Assembly: GCA_902791085.1 (NCBI GenBank)
Contig: CADAUN010000004.1
Coordinates: forward strand, 1 to 21,541
DNA length: 21,541 nt
Direction of reading: 5' to 3'
DNA from: an uncultured Erysipelotrichaceae bacterium
Lineage (GTDB): Bacteria > Bacillota_I > Bacilli_A > RFN20 > CAG-826
The notes under the pieces were generated by a model that was given only the letters and a program-made list of their open reading frames with translations, did no database searches and was not told the origin of the DNA. The translations under genes and the position numbers were made by a program. Shown here one piece after another: positions 6,049 through 15,300 of this stretch. How positions within the stretch are numbered: the stretch's first letter is position 1; the number at the start of each line of letters is the position of its first letter.

Positions 6049-8679
6049 ATGAAGTCCAAAAAATCATTGCTTCTCCTCGTCAGCGCTTCCGCATTGCTTT
6101 TCAGTTGCAACGAGGAAAATCCTTCCACTTCCGCTTCTTCGGAAGGAAAAGCATCCACGACCACTTCGAGCCAAACGGTTTCTTCCTCTCCCTCCATCGC
6201 CAAAACATTTGCCATCACTTATGAAGCACAAAACGATATTTTTGCTTTAACGCCAATCGGCAATGTTGACCTTGCCAAAGTCGAAGCGGGAAGCAACGTA
6301 TCCTTCTCTTTGACCTTTACTGCCGCTTATTCGCAAAAACGCAATTTGGTGGTGAACGCAAACGGAACCTCTTTAGAAGAGAAAGATTCTGTTTATACAT
6401 TGAATAACATCCAAGAAGATGTCGCCTTGCAAATTGCCGTCGACAAGAATCAATACGCAGTCACTTACAATCACGATGACAATGCAAACTTGCTTTTCCA
6501 ATCTATCAATGACGCAGCTTTGCCAGAAACGATTCTTTATGGCGAATCCTTATCTTTCCGCGTTGCTGGCGCTGGTGAATATTCACAAGAATTAAATTTA
6601 GCCGTGACCGCAAACGCCAAAGCGCTAACCGCTGTAGATGGCATCTATACCTTAGATAATATTCAAGAAGATCTGCTTCTTCATGTGACTTGCGACTTAA
6701 ATGAATATTCCGTCACCGTTGTTACCAAAGACGAAAACGGCGAACATAGCGAAACCAATTCTTATCACAAAGGCGACGCAGTTCATCTTGATCGCCCAAG
6801 CGATTATCAAAAAGACGGCAAAACTTACACATTCACCGGTTATAAAGATTCCCAAGGAAATGATGTAACCACGTATACCGTAACGGGAAACGAAGGAGAA
6901 AACTTCCAAATCACCGCCCAATACAAAGCAACTGTTGGTTTGGTTTTGCCAAAAGAAAATGACGCCTATACCTTGCTTGACCAAGATGGCAAAGCATTAA
7001 CAATGGGCTCCACGATTACCATCGAAGGGGAATCGATTTCTAATTTCGTCTTCCAAATTGAAGCAAAGATTGGGTACAGTCAATACCGTAATCTTGCTGT
7101 CAATGCTGGAGATTTGGCTATCACGCTTCTAGATGAATCAACACATCGTTATTCCATTGCCGTCACCGCCTCTGCGGTGTTATCCGTTCAAATGGATATC
7201 AACCAATATCAGGTTACAATGGAGAACACAACCATAGATGGCACCTCTGTCTCGACAACAGCACTTCACGGTGCCTTGCCGGCCACTCCTAGCCTAGATG
7301 GTTATCTCTTTGATCATTGGACGGACGCTTCGGGAAACGATGTTACGGCAATCACTTCTGACACGACTTTGATCGCCTATTGGAAAAAAGGCATCATGAC
7401 CGCACAAAGCGAAGCCCGTGAAGCGTTGGGGCGCGATGCTTTACTTGCGACCAAAGGTACGGATTTTAACGAATCTGGCGCGCCAGAAGTAAAAGCGGCT
7501 GCTGCTCCTGGGGCAGAAGACAGCCCAAATTATGCCATAACCCTTCATGTGGATAACGCCTGCCTAGGCAAGAACCACTTAATCACTTTGCCCGCCTTTG
7601 ATTTCTCCGCCTATCCAGAAATCACCTTCTCTTTTGGCAGCAATAGCTGGGGAACTCGATTCTATCTTGGTTCCATCGATACCATGAATAGCATCTTCAA
7701 AGACGAATGGGGCGATTCAATTCAATTCACCGGCGGTGCCGATCAGCAAGGAACCATCACCATCAAGAACGGTTACCTCATCGGTATCTATAATTCCAAG
7801 ACGGCATATCAACGTCTAAGCGCTTCCGTCTATCGTGGCAAAGAAGGACTATCCATCATCGCACAAGGAGAAAGCAAATGGACCTTCTATTACGGCATCG
7901 GCGCTTTCCAAAGCGCGTATCAATCCGCCGATACAGATTATCGTGCCGAGGCAGCCAAATTATTGGCAAATATTCCTGCCGATAGTACGGATAGCAACGC
8001 AAAAGACGCCTTGTTAGCTTATTCAGAATACGTCACCACTCATTTCACCGCTTATGAAAAGGCGAATTATGCGCATAGCGGAAATGCAGCAACGGTAGAA
8101 CAAGCCCTTTATGGCGGAAAGATTTCTGCTTTTGGATATCATCACGATAATTTCCCTGCCTTGACAATGCATGGCGACGATGTGGACGGAAACTATAGCA
8201 GCGCAACGTTGAAGGACAAACGCGTTGCTCGTCTGATGGCCAACGAAGATGGCGGAACGACTTATCCTGCTACGCAATATCCATTAGAATTGAAGTTGAA
8301 TTACAACGCGATGGGCGGCTATGTGATCACCTTCCCATTAATGGATTTCAGCCAATTTGATGAAGCAAACCTGACCATCGCCATGGATTCCAATTGCTGG
8401 GGAACCAACTATTTCTTGGGCGACTCAACCGACGATAACGATGATATCTTTTGGCAACAAAAGACCACCAGTAACAAAGCAGTTCATCTCCGTGTCAAAG
8501 ACACAAAGTTGATTCCGGGAGATGGAGAAAGCGCACGTAACGAAAGTCAATATCAGTCGATTTCGAATGATATTTACACTGGTAAGGCACCTTTGCAAAT
8601 CACGCTCCGAATGGGTGGATCCACTTCTTCTTACGTGGGTAATTTCTATTTCAGCCATTGGATCGGAATCAAAAAGTAA
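6049..8679 (+). CDS. Large surface lipoprotein with InlB-like repeats and a duplicated C-terminal beta domain, function unknown
   Basis: 876 residues, exported: MKSKK n-region, hydrophobic core and lipobox LFSC with lipidated C20, then a Ser/Thr-rich linker to about residue 50. Next come related repeats of about 80-90 residues (about 52-134, 135-216, 295-386), each with an AxYSQxxNLxVxA-type strand. They are interleaved with InlB/Listeria-Bacteroides-type units (about 218-292 and 387-448, ending AYWKKG). The C-terminal half holds two copies of a beta domain (about 494-621 and 746-874) sharing the pattern FDFS-x-Y...NSWGTRFYLG / MDFSQF...NCWGTNYFLG, joined by a helical linker. I recognise no catalytic motif. 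The duplicated domain could be a carbohydrate-binding module, and the first-gene position suggests abundant surface glycan capture, loosely like SusD/E in Bacteroides. This role is inference. The start is the second ATG, chosen because it begins the signal peptide. Confidence 0.8.
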   Translation: MKSKKSLLLLVSASALLFSCNEENPSTSASSEGKASTTTSSQTVSSSPSIAKTFAITYEAQNDIFALTPIGNVDLAKVEAGSNVSFSLTFTAAYSQKRNLVVNANGTSLEEKDSVYTLNNIQEDVALQIAVDKNQYAVTYNHDDNANLLFQSINDAALPETILYGESLSFRVAGAGEYSQELNLAVTANAKALTAVDGIYTLDNIQEDLLLHVTCDLNEYSVTVVTKDENGEHSETNSYHKGDAVHLDRPSDYQKDGKTYTFTGYKDSQGNDVTTYTVTGNEGENFQITAQYKATVGLVLPKENDAYTLLDQDGKALTMGSTITIEGESISNFVFQIEAKIGYSQYRNLAVNAGDLAITLLDESTHRYSIAVTASAVLSVQMDINQYQVTMENTTIDGTSVSTTALHGALPATPSLDGYLFDHWTDASGNDVTAITSDTTLIAYWKKGIMTAQSEAREALGRDALLATKGTDFNESGAPEVKAAAAPGAEDSPNYAITLHVDNACLGKNHLITLPAFDFSAYPEITFSFGSNSWGTRFYLGSIDTMNSIFKDEWGDSIQFTGGADQQGTITIKNGYLIGIYNSKTAYQRLSASVYRGKEGLSIIAQGESKWTFYYGIGAFQSAYQSADTDYRAEAAKLLANIPADSTDSNAKDALLAYSEYVTTHFTAYEKANYAHSGNAATVEQALYGGKISAFGYHHDNFPALTMHGDDVDGNYSSATLKDKRVARLMANEDGGTTYPATQYPLELKLNYNAMGGYVITFPLMDFSQFDEANLTIAMDSNCWGTNYFLGDSTDDNDDIFWQQKTTSNKAVHLRVKDTKLIPGDGESARNESQYQSISNDIYTGKAPLQITLRMGGSTSSYVGNFYFSHWIGIKK

Positions 8680-8709
8680 TTCATCCGTTTCAAGAAAGGA
8701 AACTTCAAC

Positions 8710-10470
8710 ATGAAACAAAAAGAATCTCTGAAGACGTTACCGTACGCAACGATTGCCTTATTGACAATTGCGACGCTTGGTGGTTGTTACCGTGACGATC
8801 CGACGACCGATTTAAGCACTCCGGTAGACGATGGGACAAAATCCGTTCTGCGCGTGAAATACCTCAATGGTGGTTTACGCGATGAATGGATTACCAATGT
8901 TTGTAACGATTTCTGCGAACTTTATAAGGACTATTCCTTCGAAGAAGGCAAGGTCGGTGTCACCATCATCCCCGAATTCATCAAATCGAATGCCCAAGTC
9001 TCCAGCATCAAAAATAATCCAAATGATGTCTTCTGGGCTGAAGACACGGATTACTTCACCTGTGTTTCCACAGGTCAGGTATATGACATCAGCAATTGGT
9101 TAAATGAAAAAGTTGCCGTCGGTCCAAGCAAAGCCGAAGAGAAAACCATCTTAGATAAATTCACCGATAGTTCAAAACGTTATTTTGCCGTCAAAGATGA
9201 CGGAGGCAAGGATCATTATTACGCCATTCCCGCCTATGAAAATAGCTGCTTCTTGAATTACAACATCGATCTTTTTGACCAGAAATGCTTCTATTTTGCC
9301 AAAGACAAAACGGCCGATGGTATGAGCGAAGACCAACTCAACAGCAACGATGTTGATGACTTGTTTGTCACTTCTCCAAACGATGAGCGCTCCACGGGAC
9401 CGGACGGTATTGCTGGCACTTTCGATGATGGATTACCAGCCACTTACGCCGACTTTCATGCCTTAATCACATTCATGAAACGTTCTAGTGTCACCCCTTT
9501 CATTTGGAAGGGCAACTTTCCCGATGATTTGGCATCCTTTGGTTTAACGGCCTGGGGCGGATCTTCGGGTGCAGACACCTTAGAAGCATGCCTTTCTTTA
9601 GGAGGCAATCTCTCTGACCTGATTGAATGGAACAACGGATCCATCGTTTATCAAGATGACGGCACGCCAAAACATCTCAACGCCACCGCGATCACCCCTG
9701 ATAACGGCTATTTGCTCCACCAATCGCAAGGGCTGCTCGATTCTTTAAAATTGGCAAAAATCATGATTTCCAATGACGGGAAGGACAAAAACTATTACAA
9801 GAATTCCATGTCGCAATCCTTCGACCATTTGACGGCACAACGTTATTTCTTGAATGGTTACGCCCAAGGTATCGTGGAACAACCCATCGGCATTCTTGTT
9901 GATGGCACGTGGTGGAATAGCGAAGCCAATGGCTATTATCAATCCGAAACCGATCGGCTTTCGCGCCATATGGGTATTATGCCTGTCCCGCACCCGACAC
10001 GTACTCAAGTGGGTCAACCCAACGTCATCGTCTCGGACCGTCAATCGATGATCTTTGTTCGTAGCACCATCGCAGAAAAGACCATTCCGGTTGCAAAAGC
10101 TTTCGTCCAATATCTCAATAGCGATGTTGCCATGAACACCTTCTCCCGTTATACGGACATGCTGCGTTTGATGAATTACGAGGTCACGGATGAAACCTTA
10201 AAAAGCATGTCTCCTTATGGTCGCGCCGTTTATGCCTTCTCAAAGAATGAGAATACCAAGCACATTAACTGGGTGCCGATGAGCGATATTGCCAAAAAGA
10301 ACGCCTCGTTACTTTCTTATCGTACTTGGGGTTACAGCTTCTCCTCCTCTTCTGGCGACAATAATCCTTATACCTACTTTGCGACGCATATGAACGTCAG
10401 CGCCGAAGACCACTTCGATGCGATCAACCAATATTTCCATACGAACTGGTCTTATCTCTTAACCAAATAA
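8710..10470 (+). CDS. ABC transporter solute-binding lipoprotein, sugar/oligosaccharide type
   Basis: 586 residues, exported and lipid-anchored: lipobox LGGC with C26. The body follows the large family-1-like (extracellular solute-binding protein) plan, with an early strand SVLRVKYLNGGLRDEW, FWAEDTDYFTCVSTGQVYDISNWL (108-131) and the ligand-domain segment YAIPAYENSCFLNYNIDLF (171-189). A GPDGIAGTFDDGLP stretch (230-243) looks like an acidic calcium-loop insertion often seen in long Firmicute sugar-binding proteins. It has a clear ribosome site (AAGAAAGGA, nine bases before ATG) and starts 30 bases after the first lipoprotein gene. The two permeases follow directly, so it delivers substrate to them. 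The length, well above the roughly 420 residues of maltose-binding types, points to an oligosaccharide rather than a monosaccharide. The exact ligand is unknown. Confidence 0.88.
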   Translation: MKQKESLKTLPYATIALLTIATLGGCYRDDPTTDLSTPVDDGTKSVLRVKYLNGGLRDEWITNVCNDFCELYKDYSFEEGKVGVTIIPEFIKSNAQVSSIKNNPNDVFWAEDTDYFTCVSTGQVYDISNWLNEKVAVGPSKAEEKTILDKFTDSSKRYFAVKDDGGKDHYYAIPAYENSCFLNYNIDLFDQKCFYFAKDKTADGMSEDQLNSNDVDDLFVTSPNDERSTGPDGIAGTFDDGLPATYADFHALITFMKRSSVTPFIWKGNFPDDLASFGLTAWGGSSGADTLEACLSLGGNLSDLIEWNNGSIVYQDDGTPKHLNATAITPDNGYLLHQSQGLLDSLKLAKIMISNDGKDKNYYKNSMSQSFDHLTAQRYFLNGYAQGIVEQPIGILVDGTWWNSEANGYYQSETDRLSRHMGIMPVPHPTRTQVGQPNVIVSDRQSMIFVRSTIAEKTIPVAKAFVQYLNSDVAMNTFSRYTDMLRLMNYEVTDETLKSMSPYGRAVYAFSKNENTKHINWVPMSDIAKKNASLLSYRTWGYSFSSSSGDNNPYTYFATHMNVSAEDHFDAINQYFHTNWSYLLTK

Positions 10471-10482
10471 CGGGATTGAACC

Positions 10483-11439
10483 ATGAGCCCCGCCTTATCG
10501 ATACAACGCCCTTCTTTCCGCACCAAACGGAAAAAGAAAGCCATGAGCACGTTATTTTATACGTGCATGGTGTTAATTCCTCTCGCCCAGTTCTTCATTT
10601 TCTACGGCGTGGTGAATTTCAACTCCATCTTGTTGGCGTTTAAAAGTTATGACAACTCCACCGGCGTGGTTGTAGAGAGTTGGATTGGCTGGGGCAATTT
10701 CGAACGCGTTTTCCAAATCTTTCGCTCAGAGCAAACCTTGTGGATTGCGACAAAGAATTCCTTGCTTTATTTTGCCTTCAATCTTTGCGTTGTAATTCCA
10801 CTTTCGATGCTCTTTGCGTATTACATCTATCGCGGGTATCCTGCGGCAGGATTTTTCAAGGTGATGTTGTTCTTGCCAGCCGTGATTTGCTCCATGGTTC
10901 TCGTCATCTTTTTCAAAGAATTCGTCGAAACCGCAATTCCAGAACTGATGGAACGTTGGTTCCATGACGATGGCTGGTATGCAATCTTATCCTCAGAAAA
11001 CAAAGGACCAGTCGCCTTAATGACGTTCTATGTGTGGTTCTTATTCTCTGGCTCTATTTTGCTTTATCTCAACGCGATGGGCAACATCCCAAAATCTTTA
11101 ATCGAAGCTGCCCAAATCGATGGTGCTGGCGAATTCCGCACCTTCTGGCGCGTTGTCATCCCGACCATTTGGCCTACGCTCGTTTCGTTAATCGTTTTGG
11201 CGTTAGCGGATTTGGTGGCCAATCAAGCCAGCCTCTTCTCGATTTACGGAATCTTCGCTCCAACTTGGTCTCAAACGCTAGGGTATTACCAATTCTTCTT
11301 GGTTGCCAAATATGGCGCCGATTCTCCTGTCAATTATCCCTTGGCGTCTGCCTTTGGCTTGTTATTCACCGCAATTGTCGCGCCGTTAACGTTGTTACTT
11401 CGTTATTTATTGACCCGTTTTGGGCCACGGGAGGATTGA
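10483..11439 (+). CDS. Sugar ABC transporter permease, UgpA/MalF-like
   Basis: 318 residues with about six membrane segments (near 25-52, 90-115, 124-146, 177-198, 230-250, 287-310). The cytoplasmic EAA loop that contacts the ATPase is present as EAAQIDGAGEFRTFWRVVIP (208-227), with its conserved Gly and Pro. It lies 12 bases after the binding-protein gene and 3 bases before the second permease gene. The ribosome site is only a weak GGGA; an internal ATG at codon 21 is a less likely start. It pairs with the next gene to form the membrane channel. No ATPase gene is present in the cluster, so a shared MsmX/UgpC-type ATPase elsewhere is expected. Confidence 0.92.
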   Translation: MSPALSIQRPSFRTKRKKKAMSTLFYTCMVLIPLAQFFIFYGVVNFNSILLAFKSYDNSTGVVVESWIGWGNFERVFQIFRSEQTLWIATKNSLLYFAFNLCVVIPLSMLFAYYIYRGYPAAGFFKVMLFLPAVICSMVLVIFFKEFVETAIPELMERWFHDDGWYAILSSENKGPVALMTFYVWFLFSGSILLYLNAMGNIPKSLIEAAQIDGAGEFRTFWRVVIPTIWPTLVSLIVLALADLVANQASLFSIYGIFAPTWSQTLGYYQFFLVAKYGADSPVNYPLASAFGLLFTAIVAPLTLLLRYLLTRFGPRED

Positions 11440-11442
11440 TCC

Positions 11443-12351
11443 ATGCAATTGCTTGCTCACCGTGGCTTATATCGCTCCAAGAAAACGCCATTCTCCGCTT
11501 TTGGGGTCATCATCGGAATTCTCTTGATCCTTTACGTCCTTGGCATCATGATTCTCTTCCTTTGGTCTTTTTCCACCGCTTTAAAAACCACGGACAATTT
11601 TGACCGCGATCCACTTGGATGGACAAAAAGTTGGGCGTGGACCAATTTTGCCGACGTCTTCACCAAAATGAAGGTACAGGTGACCGGAAACGATGGCAAG
11701 CGCCACATGCTTTACCTCGATCAGATGTTCCTTTATTCCCTTTTGTATGCCGGCGGATCCGCGCTGATTCAAACCCTAACCACCGCGACGATGGCATATA
11801 TGACCTCGACGTACCGCAATTGGTTCAGTCGCATTCTGCATAACATCGTCATCGTGACCTTGATTTTGCCGATTGTCGGCAATACCGCATCCATGTTACA
11901 AGTCATGAATGATTTGCACCTCTATGACCATCTTTACGGCGCTTATATCATGAAAATCGGCTTCAACAACATCTATTACCTGATTTTCTATGCCGCCTTC
12001 TCCAAAATCCCAAAAGACTACCGGGAATCCGCACGGATTGATGGAGCCAATCTCTTACAGCTCTATACGCGTATCTCCTTCCCGATGGTGTCTTCCTTAT
12101 TCTGGACGGTATTCTTACTGCTTTTCATCGGTTACTGGAACGATTATCAAACCCCGTTGCTCTTCTTACCAGACAAACCCACTGCTGCCCTCGGTCTTTA
12201 TTACTTCTTGCAATCAACCGATCCTGTCTTTGCTAACCCGCCGATGAAAGTGGCGGCTGGCATTTGTGTCTTCATCCCTATCTTTATCGTGTTCTTAATC
12301 TTCCGCAACCGCATCATGCAAGACCTTAACGAAGGAGGAATCAAAGGATGA
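11443..12351 (+). CDS. Sugar ABC transporter permease, UgpE/MalG-like
   Basis: 302 residues with about six membrane segments (near 18-43, 95-120, 130-150, 172-190, 212-230, 268-288). It carries an EAA-type loop, here ESARIDGANLLQLYTRISFP (195-214). The ribosome site GGGAGG overlaps the end of the previous permease gene, eight bases before ATG. Its TGA stop overlaps the ATG of the next gene in ATGA, which indicates translational coupling of the transporter to the giant secreted protein. Together with the preceding permease it forms the importer channel for the operon's glycan product. Confidence 0.92.
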   Translation: MQLLAHRGLYRSKKTPFSAFGVIIGILLILYVLGIMILFLWSFSTALKTTDNFDRDPLGWTKSWAWTNFADVFTKMKVQVTGNDGKRHMLYLDQMFLYSLLYAGGSALIQTLTTATMAYMTSTYRNWFSRILHNIVIVTLILPIVGNTASMLQVMNDLHLYDHLYGAYIMKIGFNNIYYLIFYAAFSKIPKDYRESARIDGANLLQLYTRISFPMVSSLFWTVFLLLFIGYWNDYQTPLLFLPDKPTAALGLYYFLQSTDPVFANPPMKVAAGICVFIPIFIVFLIFRNRIMQDLNEGGIKG

Positions 12352-15300
12352 AAAAAGCATTGCTCTGTCTTCTTGTTCTAAGCGCCCCTTGTTTGTTGGC
12401 CTTAGAACCGGGGAACGAATCCTATCTTTTGCAAGCCGAAGAAGGATCTACCCCTTCGTTGTTTGCCAAGAACGGCTTAAAAGAAAAGGCGTTGCGTTCC
12501 TTGCCTGGCAGTACTCGCAAAGGAACATTGCTTTATGGTTACGATAGTGGCGCTTCCGCCACCATGAAAGCGCCATTGAAAGACGCTTTTACGGCTAATA
12601 TCGTGGCTGCCAATGATGCCTTAAACGGCTACACTCTGACTTTTTCTGATAAAGCGACGAGCAAATCTTTTGATATCGGTGTCAATCTTTATAGCGCCTA
12701 TAGCGACGTCTATGTTGCTTACCAAGGACAAAAAGTCGGCATCCATACCTATCAAATCGATTGGAACAAAGAAGAACGGTTGCTCGGACGCAGCGCCGCT
12801 TATAACGCCCAAGGCGAATATAGTCGCGTTTCTTCCCGCGAAGTGACGTTGTCTTTCGATCCTCTCACCATGCAAGTCCAAATGAAATCCGATACCGGTT
12901 CCATGAAAACCGTGTGGGATTTCGCGAATGAATATAATGACGGACAATATCTCGCCCACGATTTAACCACGTTTGGCGAATATACCGTCACGCTGACATT
13001 CGGAACCGTGAAGGCTTATTCTTCCGCTTCTTTGCTACTTTATTCTTTTGGTGGTTTTGATTTATCGCAAAGTTTGGAGAGCAGCGGAACCTTATTGACG
13101 GCAAATGTCCGTGAAAATGCCAAAGTAGGTCAAAGCTATACTGCCCCAACGCCGCGGATTGTCTCGGCAACGGATGGAGAGCTAGACGCTTCTCATGTCA
13201 CATTGACCATTCGAAATCAAAATGGAGATGTGATTCAAGAAGGAAATTCCCTCACTTTCACTCCCGCTACCGCTGGTTATTATTATCTCTATTACGCCTA
13301 TGACGACGACATTCATCAAGCGCACGCATATTATCGGATCGAAGCAAAAGAAGAATTGGTTGCCACCTTCTCTTACGAAAAAGAATTGCCACCTTCTACC
13401 GATATCGGCGTTCATGGTTCTCTTTCTTTGCCGCGCGCTTACTTATCGGGAGGAGCGTTCTTAAGTGGCAAACAAGTGGAAGCTCTCCTTACCATTCAAA
13501 AAGACGGTATGGCATTAGATGGATATAGCAAAATTCCTGGTGGATTTACCTATGAATTCCCTTCTGCTGGCGCCTATGAATTAATTTATTCCCATCCCTC
13601 TTATCCAACGATGAAGGAGTCACATCTTGTCCAAGTCCGCGATGATATCGCCACATGGAAATTATCTTCTCCTTTGTCAGAAACCAACGCCTTAGGCAGT
13701 CGTATCGAACTTCCTAACGCCACCGTCTATGTTCAAGGGGAAGCAATTCAAGCGACGAAGAAACTGGTCTTCCCTTCTGGACGCGAATCCAGTGGAGAAA
13801 TTGCATATCTCACAGAATTAGGCAATTATCGTTTGGTTTATTCTTATGTCATCCACGGCAAAACCGAAAGCCATACTTATCGTCTTAGCGCCCATACAAG
13901 CAACGTTTCGTTATGGAGTGGCGCCCCGGTTGCGTATGATTCTCCTAAGGAAAACCTCACTTATCATGGCACAAAACTAACCTTAAAAAACGGTGCCACT
14001 GCTCTTTATCAAAAATGCATTGATTTCAGCCAATATGCCTTTAATGACAACGCTTCGGTTGCTGAAAAAGAAGCGGAACATCCTTTCTTGGATTTAACGT
14101 TATCGCCACAAGCCAATGGCACCTCCGATATGACGGCGTTGTATGTCGTATTAACGGACGCGGAAGATCCTACTAACACCGTGGAAATCCGGATGCGCAA
14201 CGTCGTTTGGACCACCCATGCGATTATCCGCGCCAAGGCCAAGAACCAAATTTGGGTCGGATATGACAAGGATTTCTGGAATGGTGCCATAACCATCGTT
14301 GATTCCCAAGCACACGAAGATGGTGGCGCCGGTAGTGCACTAACCTTCACCCAAAACAATGATGGGCAGGACGATAGCTATGCAACCAATTCGTTAAAAC
14401 TTTATTGGAATAACGCCAAACGTTGCTTATATGTTAGACCCGATCAATCTGGCTTATATGGCTATACCAACAGTGGCCCGAATACCGATATTGTGAAATC
14501 TTGGCTGGTTCGTGATTTTGCCACTACCGATGACAAATTATCCGCCGGTGATGCCCCTTGGTCTGGTTTCCGAAGCGGCAAAGCCTACGTTTCGATTTAC
14601 GCCAAAGGCGTGACGTCAAAAGCGGATGTCTTTATTCGTTCCATTGATGGCTCCGATCAAGGCGATCCGTTCTACCAAGATCGGAAAGGCCCCTCCTTGA
14701 TCGTTAATGTCCCATCGACGTCAAAAGGAGCCTTGCCTGCTGCTTTGATGGGTAAACCATATCGTGTCTTCTCTTATCGTGTGCAAGATGACGATTCTAC
14801 GGTTGCTTCTTTATCGATCAAAGCCTATCTCAAAAATCTCAAAGGCGAGGAGACGGAACTCTATTGCGGTTCTTCTTTCATCCCCAATCAAGAAGGAAGC
14901 GTGCGCTTAGTTTATGAAGCCAGCGATGTCTTTGGTAACGTCACCAAGAAGGAATATTCCATTCCGGTGAAAACCACGCTAGACACTCAAGTCATTACCT
15001 TGAATGGAGAATTGCCGACGAACGTTAAGGTGGGAGACTTTGTCACGGTCCCAACGGCGAAAGTGACCGGTGGAGATGATTATCATCAAATAAAAATCAC
15101 CGCCCAAGTCGGAGAACACGAAATCGTTGTTGAAAATCAACGCTTCCAAGCTCTTTATGAAGGAGATTACGCCATTACTTATGAAGCGGAAGACTGGGTT
15201 GGGGAAACCGTGAGCAAAACCATTTATCTCCATGACGTTAGTTATTCCAACGCGCCACGTTTTGAAGCGGATGAATTGTTCTTGCCTGAAACCTTTATTT

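Noticed and set aside
8687..8703. GTTTC/GAAAC hairpin between the first lipoprotein and the binding-protein gene
   Set aside because: Five weak pairs and no T-run; it is simply the ribosome-site region, not a terminator.
10483..12351. Mycoplasma-type genetic code (TGA as tryptophan)
   Set aside because: Two permease genes end naturally at TGA next to the following start codon, and tryptophan is encoded by TGG throughout.
12348..12410. Lipobox in the giant protein (SAPC)
   Set aside because: Proline directly before the cysteine is not accepted in lipoboxes, so ordinary signal-peptidase cleavage is more likely.
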